Assembly (NCBI RefSeq): GCF_001885585.1
Contig: NZ_LSRP01000046.1
Span: 57,602-121,601 of the forward strand
DNA: 64,000 nucleotides
Direction of reading: 5' to 3'
DNA from: Pararhizobium antarcticum
Lineage (GTDB): Bacteria > Pseudomonadota > Alphaproteobacteria > Rhizobiales > Rhizobiaceae
Part shown: positions 27,552 to 37,784 of the stretch, one piece after another
Layout: the number at the start of each line of letters is the position of its first letter
How positions within the stretch are numbered: the stretch's first letter is position 1
The notes under the pieces: generated by a model
The model's input: only the letters and a program-made list of their open reading frames with translations
Told to the model about the DNA's origin: nothing
Database searches by the model: none
Position numbers and translations under genes: made by a program

Positions 27552-29378
27552 TCACTCGACGGTAACCGACTTTGCAAGGTTGCGCGGCTGGTCAACGTCT
27601 GTCCCCATGAACACGGCCGTGTGATAGGCAAGCAGCTGGATCGGCAGGGAAAAGATCATCGGGGCGATGATCTCATCGACATTCGGCAGCACGATCGTGC
27701 TCATCGTCTCAAGTTTCGAGGCCGCGGCCCCCTTCTCGTCGGTGATGAAGATGATGCGGCCACCGCGTGCCGCAACCTCCTGCATGTTGGAGACGGTTTT
27801 TTCGTAAAAACGGTCATGCGGCGCAATCACAATCACCGGCATGTTCTCGTCGATCAGCGCGATCGGCCCGTGCTTCAATTCGCCCGCCGCATAACCTTCG
27901 GCATGGATGTAGGAAATTTCCTTGAGCTTCAGCGCGCCCTCCATGGCGAGGGGATAGCTTGTGCCGCGGCCGAGATAGAGCACATCACGGCATTTCGACA
28001 GTTCCCGCGCCAGGCTTTCCATCTTCGGCTGGATGCTGTTCAAAACCGCACCCATGATGCGCGGCATTTCCGCCAGATGCCGGACCAGAATCTTTTCCTC
28101 GTCTTTCGATACGGTTCCACGGGCAACGCCTGCACCGATGGCAAGCGCTGCAAGAACGGAAAGCTGGCAGGTGAAGGCCTTGGTCGAGGCGACACCGATT
28201 TCAGGACCGGCCATGATCGGGAAGATTGCGTCGGCCTCGCGGGCGATGGTCGATTCCCGCACATTGACGACGGCGCCGATCTTCAGGCCACGCTCCTTGC
28301 AGTAGCGAAGGGAAGCCAGAGTGTCGGCGGTCTCGCCCGATTGCGAGATGAACAGGGCTGCCGACTGTGGCGATAGCGGTATCTCGCGGTAGCGAAACTC
28401 GGAAGCCACGTCGATCTCGACCGGAAGCCGGGCGTAACGCTCGAACCAGTATTTTCCGACGAGGCCAGCCAGATAGGCCGTGCCGCAGGCGGAGATGGCA
28501 AGGCTTGGTACCTTGGCAAAATCGATCGCGGAGGCTGTCGGGCTGATGCGATTCTCGATGAAATCCACATAATGGGCCAGAGCATGCGAAATGACCTCCG
28601 GCTGCTCGTAGATTTCCTTTTCCATGAAGTGGCGGTGGTTGCCCTTGTCGACCATATAGGCGGCAGCGACCGACACCTGCTTGGCGCGTTTCACGGGATT
28701 GCCGTCATGATCGAGGATCTCGACACCGGCGGCCGTCAGAACCGCCCAGTCGCCATCGACCAGATAGGTGATCTCGTTGGTGAAGGGCGAAAGTGCAATC
28801 GCATCGGAGCCCAGGAACATTTCGCCCTTGCCATAGCCAACGGCAAGCGGCGGCCCGCTGCGCGCCGCCATGATCGTATTTGGCGCATCCTGGAAGATGA
28901 CAGCAAGCGCGTAGGCACCGGTTACCCTTCGCAGCATGGCCTGCATTGCGGCCCGCTGGCTGAGGCCATCGCGCACCAGTCTGGCCAGCAGTTGTGCCAC
29001 GACCTCGGTGTCGGTCTGCGTGCTGAAGGTTGCACCGCCGGCTATGAGTTCATCCTTCAGTTCCGAAAAATTCTCGATAATGCCATTGTGCACGACCGCC
29101 ACGCCGTCGGTGAAATGCGGATGGGCATTGTTTTCCGTGGGGGCGCCATGGGTCGCCCAGCGGGTATGGGCAATGCCGATCGTGCCAGCCAGGGGCTCGC
29201 CGCGCAGCTTGATGTCGAGATTGACGAGCTTGCCCTCGGCCCGGCGGCGTTCCAGGACACCATCATGGATCGTGGCGACGCCGGCTGAATCATACCCGCG
29301 GTATTCGAGCCGCTTCAACGCATCGACGAGCCGTTCGGAGACGGGCTTGATACCAACGATGCCGACAATACCGCACAT
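27552..29378 (-). CDS. glmS: Glucosamine-fructose-6-phosphate aminotransferase (isomerising)
   Basis: The product is 608 residues, the normal size. GlmS makes glucosamine-6-phosphate from fructose-6-phosphate and glutamine, the entry step to UDP-GlcNAc. The N-terminal glutaminase has the catalytic Cys2 (MCGIVGIVG) plus AHTRWATHGAPTENNAHPH and VVHNGIIENF. Two SIS sugar-isomerase domains follow: ISACGTAYLAGLVGKYW, ISQSGETADTLASLRYCKE, and LGRGTSYPLAMEGALKLKE. The C-terminus is the conserved DVDQPRNLAKSVTVE. It follows glmU on the same strand after 138 bp, so the two consecutive amino-sugar genes are probably coordinated. No glmS ribozyme is expected in this phylum and none was seen. Confidence 0.98.
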   Translation of the reverse strand: MCGIVGIVGIKPVSERLVDALKRLEYRGYDSAGVATIHDGVLERRRAEGKLVNLDIKLRGEPLAGTIGIAHTRWATHGAPTENNAHPHFTDGVAVVHNGIIENFSELKDELIAGGATFSTQTDTEVVAQLLARLVRDGLSQRAAMQAMLRRVTGAYALAVIFQDAPNTIMAARSGPPLAVGYGKGEMFLGSDAIALSPFTNEITYLVDGDWAVLTAAGVEILDHDGNPVKRAKQVSVAAAYMVDKGNHRHFMEKEIYEQPEVISHALAHYVDFIENRISPTASAIDFAKVPSLAISACGTAYLAGLVGKYWFERYARLPVEIDVASEFRYREIPLSPQSAALFISQSGETADTLASLRYCKERGLKIGAVVNVRESTIAREADAIFPIMAGPEIGVASTKAFTCQLSVLAALAIGAGVARGTVSKDEEKILVRHLAEMPRIMGAVLNSIQPKMESLARELSKCRDVLYLGRGTSYPLAMEGALKLKEISYIHAEGYAAGELKHGPIALIDENMPVIVIAPHDRFYEKTVSNMQEVAARGGRIIFITDEKGAAASKLETMSTIVLPNVDEIIAPMIFSLPIQLLAYHTAVFMGTDVDQPRNLAKSVTVE

Positions 29379-29516
29379 AGATTTCTCCGCAATTTCCGCC
29401 GCTTGGCGCTGGGTTCAGGGCTGGTGCCTTGGTAGCGAATTCCGAGCGTTCCGCAATCGCCCGGAAGCTCACTTTCGGTGTCAGATTTTAACGCGCGATC
29501 TCAGAGCCGGTCCGAT

Positions 29517-30881
29517 TCAGCCGGACTTGGCTTTCTTTGCCGCCTTCTCCGCCTGATAGCGCTCACGCAGGACCTTCGCCCTTCCCGGCTTGATATCCTG
29601 GCGGGCGCGACCGAAGGCGACGGCATCGTCCGGCACGTTTTCGGTAATCACGCTGCCGGACGCCACAAGCGCACCGTCTCCGACGGACACGGGCGCGACC
29701 AGCGACGAATTGGAACCGATAAAGGCATGCGCACCAATGCGGGTCACATGCTTGTTTACGCCGTCATAATTGCAGGTGATCGTTCCGGCGCCGATATTGG
29801 TGTGTGCGCCGACAAAGGCATCGCCGATGTAGCTCAGGTGATTGACCTTGGCGCCGGCACCGATATCCGCCTGCTTCACCTCGCAGAAATTGCCGACCTT
29901 GGCCCCCTCCCCGAGATGGGCGCCGGGTCGCAGTCGCGCATAGGGACCGACGGTCGCGCCTGCGCTGACATGGGCCCCCTCCAGATGCGAGAATGCATGG
30001 ATGACGGCGCCGCTCTCGACCGTGACGCCCGGTCCGAAAACGACATTCGGCTCGATCAGCACGTCTTGGCCGATCGTGGTGTCATAGGACAGGAAAACCG
30101 TTTCGGGGGCAATCATCGATACGCCGGAAATCATCATTTCGTGGCGACGGCGCTGCTGCCAGATGTGCTCGATATAGGCAAGTTCGGCGCGCGTGTTGCA
30201 GCCGGTCAGTTCGGTTTCCGGCGCCTCGACGGCAATCGCCTTGCCGCCGGCGGCAACGACGATCTCGACGAGGTCGGTCAGGTAATATTCGCCCTTGGCA
30301 TTTTCATTGCCGATCCGGCCCAGCAGATCCAGCGCCTTTGCGCCGTTGATCGCCATCAGGCCACCATTGCAATAGGTAATCTTTTTTTCTTCGTCGCTTG
30401 CGTCGCGCTGTTCGCGGATCGCGACCAGGGCACCGTCCCTGACAATGAGGCGGCCATACCCCGTCGGATTGCCCGTCTGAAAGCCGATGACGACGACATC
30501 ATTGCCATCGGCCAGCGCCTGGCGCGCCGCAAGCAAGGGCCCTTCGGTGATCAGCGGTGTATCACCAAAGACAACCAGAATGTCATCATGACCGGTGGCG
30601 ATGGCCGCGCTGGCAGCCAGCACCGCGTGGCCGGTTCCGCGACGCTCCGTCTGCGTGAAGCAGGAAACAGCACCGGGCCCCCGGGATGCCGCCTTCTCGA
30701 CCGCTTCGGCATCCCGACCGACCACAAGAGCAACGCTATCGATCTGAGCACGACTGAGCGCGTCTACCACATGCGCGATCATCGGGCGACCGCCGACGGG
30801 ATGAAGCACCTTGGACATGGACGATTTCATGCGGGTGCTTTCCCCTGCCGCCAGAATGACCGCCAGGCACGTGCGTTTCAT
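29517..30881 (-). CDS. glmU: Bifunctional UDP-GlcNAc pyrophosphorylase / GlcN-1-P acetyltransferase
   Basis: The product is 454 residues from ATG 30881 ([20 protein letters not shown]); 15 upstream codons of open frame are dropped because the nucleotidyltransferase signature begins at once. The N-terminal uridyltransferase domain has the [19 protein letters not shown] loop, [10 protein letters not shown] and VVFGDTPLI. The C-terminal left-handed beta-helix (from about 250) carries hexapeptide repeats and [21 protein letters not shown] with [12 protein letters not shown] and GTITCNYDG of the acetyltransferase site. It makes UDP-GlcNAc for peptidoglycan and lipid A, acting directly after GlmS (through GlmM, not in the window). 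Confidence 0.97.
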   Translation of the reverse strand: MKRTCLAVILAAGESTRMKSSMSKVLHPVGGRPMIAHVVDALSRAQIDSVALVVGRDAEAVEKAASRGPGAVSCFTQTERRGTGHAVLAASAAIATGHDDILVVFGDTPLITEGPLLAARQALADGNDVVVIGFQTGNPTGYGRLIVRDGALVAIREQRDASDEEKKITYCNGGLMAINGAKALDLLGRIGNENAKGEYYLTDLVEIVVAAGGKAIAVEAPETELTGCNTRAELAYIEHIWQQRRRHEMMISGVSMIAPETVFLSYDTTIGQDVLIEPNVVFGPGVTVESGAVIHAFSHLEGAHVSAGATVGPYARLRPGAHLGEGAKVGNFCEVKQADIGAGAKVNHLSYIGDAFVGAHTNIGAGTITCNYDGVNKHVTRIGAHAFIGSNSSLVAPVSVGDGALVASGSVITENVPDDAVAFGRARQDIKPGRAKVLRERYQAEKAAKKAKSG

Positions 30882-31088
30882 GCGTATTCTCCCATCGTCT
30901 TTTGCGGGCCGGATCGAGCGCGCCACGCGATTCTGTGCGCTTGCTTATCAGGAAGATATTTCAAGAAGCATAACCGCGCCATCGGCTGGCCGTTAACCGG
31001 GATAAAACCGGATCATGCCATAAGAACAGCGAACAACAATTATGCTGGATGTGTTTGACGGCAGCGGCGCCGGGAGCAGAGATCGATC

Positions 31089-32837
31089 ATGCAGGCTTTC
31101 ACGAAGACGGACCCGAAAGAGCATGATCCCCGCGCGACGACCAGACTGGCAGCCCGGCCCCTGCTGCTTCTGGCTCTGACCATCGCCCTCGTTGTCGCCT
31201 GTCTTCTCGTGACGATACCCATGCCGATCGGACCGATGTACTGGGATCACTACATCTATCTCGACGCGGCCAATCGCATCTTCGATGGCCAGATGCCCTC
31301 CGTAGACTTTTTCACGCCGGCCGGGGGACTGGGTTATTATCTTTTTGCAATGCTGCTGGAGCTTTTCCCAAACGGGCACCCGCTTTTGCTGGCCAGTTGG
31401 TCACTGCTCGTCGTCACGGCGCCATTGATGGCGATCGTACTCTCGGATGTCCAGAAGCGCTCGACACGGACCGCCTTGGCACTTCTGCTGCCATTCCTGC
31501 TGTTTTCGGTGCTGCCCTTCAATACAGGCGATTTCTACCCGTATCCGGGATCGGACGGCTTCGGCATCTACAACCGGCAGGTCTGCCAGGTCCTCTACGT
31601 GCTTGCCTGCGGGCTACTTCATGTCAAAGACCAACGCAAACTCGTCGCCATCGTTGCGCTTTCCATGCTGTCGCTGCTCTTCATCAAAGTCACAGGCGTT
31701 GTCGCCGGTGTCATCCTGTGTGCCATGGCCTTTGCGGCAGGCCGTCTTGGTCTGCGCGCGGCGATCCTGGCCGGTCTCGTGTTCTTTGCCACCATTGCCG
31801 TCCTCGAAGGTACGACCGGGATGGTGACGGCCTATGCGGCCGACATCCTTGCGCTGCTTGCCGTCAATAATACCAGCCTGATCCCACGCCTCGTCCAGGC
31901 GGCATCGTTGAATTTCGGTATCGTCCTGGCGAGCAGTGTCCTGTGCATCATCCTGTTCTGGCAGCGCTTCACCGACACAAGGCAGACTACCAACGCCTTG
32001 CTGCACCAGCGCAGCCTCGCCATCCTGCGCAAAACGATCGATCAACCGGCGTTCTGGATGGTAGCCTTCCTTGCGGCCGGTCTTCTTTTCGAAAGTCAGA
32101 ACACGGGCAGCCAGGCCTTCATCTTTCTCTGGCCGCTGCTTCTTGCCATACTTGTCGAAAGCCATGCGCGGGATGGCCGATCGTCCAGATTCCTGGTTGT
32201 CGCCGCGTTTGCTCTGGCGATCGCAGCACCACCGGCGGTGCTGATCATGCAGAAATCCACGCGCGCCTGGCTCGGCATGGCCAATGGCGAAGTCCTGGAA
32301 AGCACCAACATCAAGACAATGGGTGCGGTCAACATCCGCAGCCTGCAGCTGTTGCGCGCCGAACGCATGCAGCAAAACTATTCAGAACACAAAAACACCT
32401 ATGAAGCGCTGGCCCTGGCGGGGGAGCTGCCATCCTTTCTGCTCTATAGCGAATATGATTTCCAGACGCTCTGGCTGCGCAGCGCAGATGCCGCAATCAC
32501 CGCGCTTCATGACTACGAAGCGGCAAACAGGGTGCGCTTCGAAACCATCATGACGATTGATTTCACCAATCCCTTCCCGTGGCTGATGGACCGGCATGCG
32601 CCGAAATACATCGCTATCGGCGCAGATCCCTATCGCGCCGTTCCGGAGCCCGACGAGAGGGTTGCCGCCGCCGTCAAGGCGACCGATATCGCGCTCTACC
32701 CGACCTGCCCGCCGACCACGGCCCGCTTCAAGCTGCTGTCGCTCTACGAACCGCTCTTGATGGAAACCCACACACGCATCACGCTGACGCCCTGCTTCGA
32801 CGGCTTCATTCGCAAGGATCTGCCGACGACCCCATAG
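31089..32837 (+). CDS. Multispanning membrane protein, possible GT-C glycosyltransferase
   Basis: The product is 582 residues. After a polar N-terminus come about ten hydrophobic helices spread over residues 23-390, then a soluble C-terminal domain of about 190 residues. The first loop after helix 1 contains MYWDHYIYLDAANRIFDGQMP, with acidic residues placed as in GT-C (family 39-like) glycosyltransferases that use polyprenyl-linked sugars. Later cysteines (TCPPTTARF, TPCFDGF) could pair outside the membrane. I do not recognise a named family, so the glycosyltransferase idea rests on topology and the first loop. The gene is divergent from glmU and converges on a Na/Pi cotransporter-like gene with 7 bp between stops. 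Confidence 0.75.
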   Translation: MQAFTKTDPKEHDPRATTRLAARPLLLLALTIALVVACLLVTIPMPIGPMYWDHYIYLDAANRIFDGQMPSVDFFTPAGGLGYYLFAMLLELFPNGHPLLLASWSLLVVTAPLMAIVLSDVQKRSTRTALALLLPFLLFSVLPFNTGDFYPYPGSDGFGIYNRQVCQVLYVLACGLLHVKDQRKLVAIVALSMLSLLFIKVTGVVAGVILCAMAFAAGRLGLRAAILAGLVFFATIAVLEGTTGMVTAYAADILALLAVNNTSLIPRLVQAASLNFGIVLASSVLCIILFWQRFTDTRQTTNALLHQRSLAILRKTIDQPAFWMVAFLAAGLLFESQNTGSQAFIFLWPLLLAILVESHARDGRSSRFLVVAAFALAIAAPPAVLIMQKSTRAWLGMANGEVLESTNIKTMGAVNIRSLQLLRAERMQQNYSEHKNTYEALALAGELPSFLLYSEYDFQTLWLRSADAAITALHDYEAANRVRFETIMTIDFTNPFPWLMDRHAPKYIAIGADPYRAVPEPDERVAAAVKATDIALYPTCPPTTARFKLLSLYEPLLMETHTRITLTPCFDGFIRKDLPTTP

Positions 32838-32844
32838 ACATCCA

Positions 32845-34491
32845 TTACTGCGGGAGGCGCAGGCGGCTCTCCGTCAGCAGGCCGCTTTCGTCAAGGATCG
32901 GATGGGCAACCGAGACGATATGCGCATTGATGCGCTTCAGGTCGCGCAGGATATCGAGATGCAGCGAGCTTGTCTGGAGACTGTCGAGCCGGCCGTCGCG
33001 CAGCCGCTGCAGGTGCCGTTCCGATGACTGCTTCTCCATGCGCCTGACGTCGACCTTCACTTCCATCAGTTGCCGGGCGAGATCGGCATTGCGCGTCACG
33101 AAGATCGTCTGGGCGATACGCAGGTTGTCGATCGTCAGGTTGAACAGGGTTTTGAGCTCCTGATAGCCCTCTTCCGAAAACTTCAGACCGTTGCCGATCT
33201 TCTTGTTGACCTGTTCGGCAATGCCCTTTTCGATGATGTCGCCCATATGCTCGAGATTGATCGCATAATCGATGATGACGATCGAGCGACGCCCGTCTTC
33301 CTCGCTCAGGCCCTGGCGGCCAAGGCGCGAAAGAAACAGCTTCACCTCCTGCTGCAGCAGATCGACCTGTTTTTCGAACTTGCCGACATCCTTGAGTTCG
33401 CCCAGGTCGTTGGCGTTGAAGGCATCCATCACCTTGATCAGCATGGCTTCGATGATATCGCCGACGCGAAGCACTTCGCGCGTGGCGCCCGACAGTGCGA
33501 TCACCGGCGTGCCCAGCGTATTGTCGTCCAGGTAATGCGGCCCAGCCTCGTTCTTCTTCTCGTCGGGTATCAGCCGTGTCATCAGGCTGGACAGCCAGTT
33601 CGAGAAGGGCCAGGCGAGAAGGGCAAGCGCGATGTTGAACAGAAGATGGATATCAACAGGCAGTTTCCCGGCCGGGATCGGAAATGTGCGGAGCAGTTCC
33701 GCGACCATGCCCGCCACAGGCAGGGCAATGAGACAGCCGATCGCCCGCACGATAAGGTTGGCAACGGTGACCCGCCGGGCTGACGCAGGCGACGACAGGG
33801 TGGCGATCACGGGCGGAATGGCGCCGCCAAGATTGGCACCGAGGACCAGTGCGATCGTCAGGCTGGAAGACAGATTTCCCGTCGAGGCCAGCGACAGGAT
33901 CAAGACGACGATCGCCAGGCTGGATGAGGAGACGAAGGCGAGAACCGCAGCAAACACCAGCGCGACCGGCAAGGCGCCATCAAGAAGCGTCAGAAAGGCG
34001 CCGAGTGCCGGCGACGTGCGCATCGGCTCGGTCGCCAGGCCGAGAAGATGCAGCGACAGAAGCATCAGCCCGATGCCGACAAGGGCGCTGCCTGCACCCT
34101 GCTGCGCGCTCGAACGGCCTGTTCTGTGCAGCACAACGCCGGCAAGGATGACGAGCGGTGACAGCCAGTCAATGCCGGTGGCGAAGATCCAGGCGGTGAC
34201 CGCGGTGCCGACATTGGCGCCGAGCAAAACGAGTTGTGCCATGCGCGGCCGCACCAGCCCCTTTTCGACGAAGGATGCGATCATCAACGCGGTTGCCGTC
34301 GAACTCTGCAGCGCAACGGTCGCCGCAAAGCCAGCCGCGAAGGAGCGGACGGGACTGCGCGTCCCCTGCGCGAGACTGGTCCGCAAGCGAATGCCGAAGG
34401 CGCGGGTCACGCCGTCCTTGACCTGCGACAGGCCGAAGAGCAGCAGAGCGACCGCGCCCATGACATTGACCATCACAAGGGTGGATTCCAT
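32845..34491 (-). CDS. Na/Pi cotransporter family protein with PhoU-like tail
   Basis: The product is 548 residues from ATG 34491 (MESTLVMVNVMGAVALLLFG). A GTG-type extension upstream is possible but would add a polar segment. The N-terminal half has the inverted-repeat Na/Pi cotransporter core: FAATVALQSSTATALMIASF and FVSSSSLAIVVLILSLAS, with the paired QSS/SSS motifs, and GANVGTAVTAW and GANLGGAIPP. From about residue 330 the protein is soluble and helical like PhoU, with NLEHMGDIIEKGI. It probably moves phosphate with sodium, but the direction of transport is not shown. The leader contains a hairpin at 34513-34540. Confidence 0.9.
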   Translation of the reverse strand: MESTLVMVNVMGAVALLLFGLSQVKDGVTRAFGIRLRTSLAQGTRSPVRSFAAGFAATVALQSSTATALMIASFVEKGLVRPRMAQLVLLGANVGTAVTAWIFATGIDWLSPLVILAGVVLHRTGRSSAQQGAGSALVGIGLMLLSLHLLGLATEPMRTSPALGAFLTLLDGALPVALVFAAVLAFVSSSSLAIVVLILSLASTGNLSSSLTIALVLGANLGGAIPPVIATLSSPASARRVTVANLIVRAIGCLIALPVAGMVAELLRTFPIPAGKLPVDIHLLFNIALALLAWPFSNWLSSLMTRLIPDEKKNEAGPHYLDDNTLGTPVIALSGATREVLRVGDIIEAMLIKVMDAFNANDLGELKDVGKFEKQVDLLQQEVKLFLSRLGRQGLSEEDGRRSIVIIDYAINLEHMGDIIEKGIAEQVNKKIGNGLKFSEEGYQELKTLFNLTIDNLRIAQTIFVTRNADLARQLMEVKVDVRRMEKQSSERHLQRLRDGRLDSLQTSSLHLDILRDLKRINAHIVSVAHPILDESGLLTESRLRLPQ

Positions 34492-34843
34492 GGCGGCATT
34501 CCCAGCAGTTGCCTCGCATCCAGCAGACATCTGGTGCGAGTCGATTCATTCAAGGACGACAAGGCTAGCACTTCCGAAACACCAAAAGACTGCGCAATGC
34601 GGCATTATGACAGATATTTTTCAATTGCCGGCTAACGATTCCGACATCAGTCAGCCTCGCCGCGTCGCAGCATTTCTTCCGGAAACGTCGGGAAAAAATG
34701 CGCCAGATCCGGTAGCCCCGGCATAGGGTGCCAAGGCAACGCTTTTTTGAACGGCAAAAGCCTTCAATTCCGCTGCAGATTGCTCTAAGGAACGACACCA
34801 ACGGCCATCCGGCAACGCAAACTGCGACGAGGTATTCATTCCA
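34492..34843. other. Intergenic region between Na/Pi gene and ppiD-like gene
   Basis: This 352-bp divergent spacer holds no credible gene. It contains a hairpin just upstream of the Na/Pi start: CTCGCA (34513-34518) with TGCGAG (34535-34540) and inner CCAG/CTGG. A single CTGTCAT half-site (leftward, 34608-34614) resembles half of a rhizobial Pho box, but the second half is poor. Promoters for both flanking genes must lie here and are not resolved. Confidence 0.5.
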
Positions 34844-36736
34844 ATGCTTGATTCCCTGAGAAGAGCTTCCCAGACATGGATCATGAAAGGCCTTCTGGTC
34901 CTTCTGGTGCTATCCTTTGGCGTTTGGGGCATCTCCACGTCGCTCGTTCCCAGTTCCGGCGATTCGGTGATCACCGTTGGTGATGTCGATGTCTCCCCGA
35001 GCGACTTCCGCCTCGCCTATGAGCGCCAGCTGGCGCAACTGTCCCGGCAATTCGGAACGCGGCTGACGCCGGAACAGGCCCGCGCGTTCGGCGTGCAATC
35101 GCAGGTCTATTCGCAGCTTGTCGCCGGTGCCACGCTGGACCAGCTTTCAGGAGACATGAATCTTGGCCTATCCAAGGATCGTCTTGCCAAGTTGATCGCC
35201 GAAGATCCGGCATTCCACGGGGTCAACGGCCAGTTCGATCGACTGACTTTCTCGAGTGTGCTGCGCAATGCCGGCCTTCGCGAACAGGACTACATCAACA
35301 ATCGCAGTCAGGTCGCTGTGCGCTCGCAGGTCGTCGAGGCGATTTCCGACGGCTATACCGCACCGAAGGTGCTAACCGACGCGCTGCGTCAGTATCGCAA
35401 CGAGACACGCTCGATCGAGTATCTGCTGTTGTCGAATGCCAATATCGATCCCGTCAAGGCACCGACCGACGATGTGCTGACACCGTGGTTCGAGAGCCGC
35501 AAGGCCCAATATCGCGCGCCGGAATATCGCAAGATCAGCTACGTCAAACTCGAGCCCGCCGATATCGCCGATCCGGCATCGGTCACGGAGAGTGATCTTC
35601 AGGCCGAATACGACAAGCGCAAGGCAAATTACAGCACGCCGGAAACCCGCACGGTCGAGCAATTGGCCTTTGCGTCGCGGCAAGCCGCCGATGCGGCCTC
35701 CGCCAAACTGGCCTCAGGCACGGCGTTCGATGCGCTCATCACGGAAGAAGGCAAGACTGCCGGGGACGTCCTTCTCGGCAACTTCAGCAAGGAGAGCATG
35801 CCCGATGCAAAGCTTGCCGAGGCAGCCTTTGCGGTGCCGGCTGATGGTGGCGTGTCTCCCGTTGTTGTTGGCCCTTTCGGCCCGGTCATCCTGCGTGTGA
35901 CGAACATAACGCCGGCAACGGTCAGGAGCTTTGACGATGTCAAGGAGGACCTGCGCCAGGAACTTTCCTTGTCGAATGCTGCCAATGACATCATGGCAAT
36001 CCACGACAAGTTCGAGGATGCCCGGATCACCGGCCTCAGCATGAAGGAAGCGGCAGACCAGTCGAACCTGAAGCTCGTGCAGATCGATGTCGATGCCACC
36101 GGCAAGGACCGGGACGGCGAAGCCATTGCCGGTATCCCAGAGGCGCGGTCGCTGCTTGAAGAAGCGTTCAAGACCGAGGTCGGTTCTGAAACGCTGCCGA
36201 TCAATCTGGGGCGCGAAGGGTATGTCTGGTTCGACGTCGATGAGGTCATTCCGGCCCGCGATCGCACGATTGAGGAAGCCCGCGAGACAGTGGTTGCCGA
36301 CTGGACGGCAGAACAGCAGCGCGAGGCGCTTGCCACGAGAGCGGCAGACCTGAAGGCGCGTGTCGCAAGAGGTGAAACCATGGCGGCGATCGCGACCGAA
36401 CTCGGTCTGGTCGTTGAAACGAAATCCGGTATCCGTCGGGGTGCCGAAGATGCAGCCGTCAGCGCGGCCGCCATCAGCGCAGCCTTCGGCGGCGCGAACG
36501 GGCTCGTGACCAATGCGCCGGGCGTCGGCAATGAAGGCCAGATCCTGCTCAAGGTCACCGAGGTGGACCTCGACAATCCCGGCGACGTACTCGAAAACGA
36601 CGATCGCCAGATCGAGGCCATCGCCCGCGCCAGCGGCGACGACATCCTCGACCAGATGGTCGCCGAACTGCAGACAGGCTACGGTGTGTCGATCAACCAG
36701 GCGCTGGCCGATAGCGCCCTGAACCAACAGCCGTAA
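34844..36736 (+). CDS. ppiD: Membrane-anchored peptidyl-prolyl isomerase/chaperone, PpiD/SurA-like
   Basis: The product is 630 residues. One N-terminal transmembrane helix ([20 protein letters not shown], about 16-35) anchors it with the bulk in the periplasm, as in E. coli PpiD. Next is a SurA-N-like segment ([20 protein letters not shown]) and then a parvulin-like PPIC region near 270-350 ([52 protein letters not shown]). The distal third repeats chaperone-like helices. PpiD-type proteins bind emerging secreted proteins at the Sec translocon; the parvulin fold is degenerate in many. It lies 17 bp ahead of trpD, so it probably leads the trpDC-moa transcript. Confidence 0.9.
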   Translation: MLDSLRRASQTWIMKGLLVLLVLSFGVWGISTSLVPSSGDSVITVGDVDVSPSDFRLAYERQLAQLSRQFGTRLTPEQARAFGVQSQVYSQLVAGATLDQLSGDMNLGLSKDRLAKLIAEDPAFHGVNGQFDRLTFSSVLRNAGLREQDYINNRSQVAVRSQVVEAISDGYTAPKVLTDALRQYRNETRSIEYLLLSNANIDPVKAPTDDVLTPWFESRKAQYRAPEYRKISYVKLEPADIADPASVTESDLQAEYDKRKANYSTPETRTVEQLAFASRQAADAASAKLASGTAFDALITEEGKTAGDVLLGNFSKESMPDAKLAEAAFAVPADGGVSPVVVGPFGPVILRVTNITPATVRSFDDVKEDLRQELSLSNAANDIMAIHDKFEDARITGLSMKEAADQSNLKLVQIDVDATGKDRDGEAIAGIPEARSLLEEAFKTEVGSETLPINLGREGYVWFDVDEVIPARDRTIEEARETVVADWTAEQQREALATRAADLKARVARGETMAAIATELGLVVETKSGIRRGAEDAAVSAAAISAAFGGANGLVTNAPGVGNEGQILLKVTEVDLDNPGDVLENDDRQIEAIARASGDDILDQMVAELQTGYGVSINQALADSALNQQP

Positions 36737-36753
36737 CGCCGGAAGGACGCCCC

Positions 36754-37779
36754 ATGCCGGAATTGAAGCCGTTCATCGCCAAGGTTGCGCTTGGCCAGTC
36801 GCTCGACCGCGACGAGGCACGACAGGCTTTCGAGATCATCATGTCGGGCGAGGCAACACCGTCACAGATTGGCGGATTTCTGATGGCATTGCGCGTCCGT
36901 GGCGAGACGGTTGACGAAATCGTCGGCGCCGTCGGCACGATGCGGGCCCGCATGCTGACGGTCGAAGCACCGGACGGCGCCATCGACATCGTCGGCACGG
37001 GCGGCGATGGCGCCGGCACCTACAACATATCGACGCTCGCCGCCCTGATCGTTGCCGGCGCCGGTGTTCCCGTGGCAAAACACGGCAACCGCGCGCTCAG
37101 CTCGAAATCCGGCACGGCCGATGCGCTGTCCTGTCTCGGCGTCAAGCTCGACATCGGCCCGGCCGAGATCGCGCGCTGCATCCGCGAAGCCGGTCTCGGT
37201 TTCATGTTCGCCCAGCAGCACCATTCGGCCATGCGCCATGTCGGCCCGACCCGCGTCGAACTCGGCACACGCACGATCTTCAACCTGCTCGGTCCTTTGT
37301 CCAATCCGGCCGGCGTCAAGCATCAGCTGGTCGGCGTGTTTTCGCCGCAATGGGTGGTGCCGCTCGCCGAGGTACTGCGCGATCTCGGCTCGGAGCGCGT
37401 CTGGGTCGTCCATGGCGAAGGCCTGGACGAAATCACCACGACCGGGCGGACCCAGGTTGCAGCACTCGAAAACGGCGAGATCCGCACCTTTGAGCTCACC
37501 CCGGAGGATTTCGGCCTGTCGACGGTCTCGCTCGATGTTTTGAAGGGCGGTGACGGCGCTTACAACGCGCTGGCTTTGCAGGGCGTGCTGAACGGCGACG
37601 AAACGCCCTATCGGGATATTTCGCTTGCCAATGCGGCCGCATCGCTGATGATCGCCGGGCGGGCATCCAGCCTTCGCGAAGGCATGGAGATGGGGCGGCA
37701 GGCGCTGTCGAGCGGTGCCGCCAATGCAACGCTCGAGCGCCTCGTAGCCGTTTCGAACGCCGTTCAAGGGAAAGACTGA
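36754..37779 (+). CDS. trpD: Anthranilate phosphoribosyltransferase
   Basis: The product is 341 residues. TrpD joins anthranilate to PRPP in tryptophan synthesis. Diagnostic motifs are [16 protein letters not shown] (PRPP loop), [41 protein letters not shown] and [12 protein letters not shown]. An AAGGA site precedes the ATG. The gene follows the PpiD-like gene by 17 bp, and trpC starts 5 bp after its stop. trpE and trpG are not in this window, so the tryptophan pathway is split, as is normal in rhizobia. Confidence 0.97.
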   Translation: MPELKPFIAKVALGQSLDRDEARQAFEIIMSGEATPSQIGGFLMALRVRGETVDEIVGAVGTMRARMLTVEAPDGAIDIVGTGGDGAGTYNISTLAALIVAGAGVPVAKHGNRALSSKSGTADALSCLGVKLDIGPAEIARCIREAGLGFMFAQQHHSAMRHVGPTRVELGTRTIFNLLGPLSNPAGVKHQLVGVFSPQWVVPLAEVLRDLGSERVWVVHGEGLDEITTTGRTQVAALENGEIRTFELTPEDFGLSTVSLDVLKGGDGAYNALALQGVLNGDETPYRDISLANAAASLMIAGRASSLREGMEMGRQALSSGAANATLERLVAVSNAVQGKD

Positions 37780-37784
37780 CTGTT

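Noticed and set aside
29379..29516. glmS ribozyme or riboswitch in the glmU-glmS spacer
   Set aside because: The spacer is only 138 bp and shows none of the pairing expected; glmS ribozymes are known from Firmicutes-type bacteria.
34608..34614. Full Pho box upstream of the Na/Pi gene
   Set aside because: Only one exact half-site; the partner half matches at about three of seven bases.
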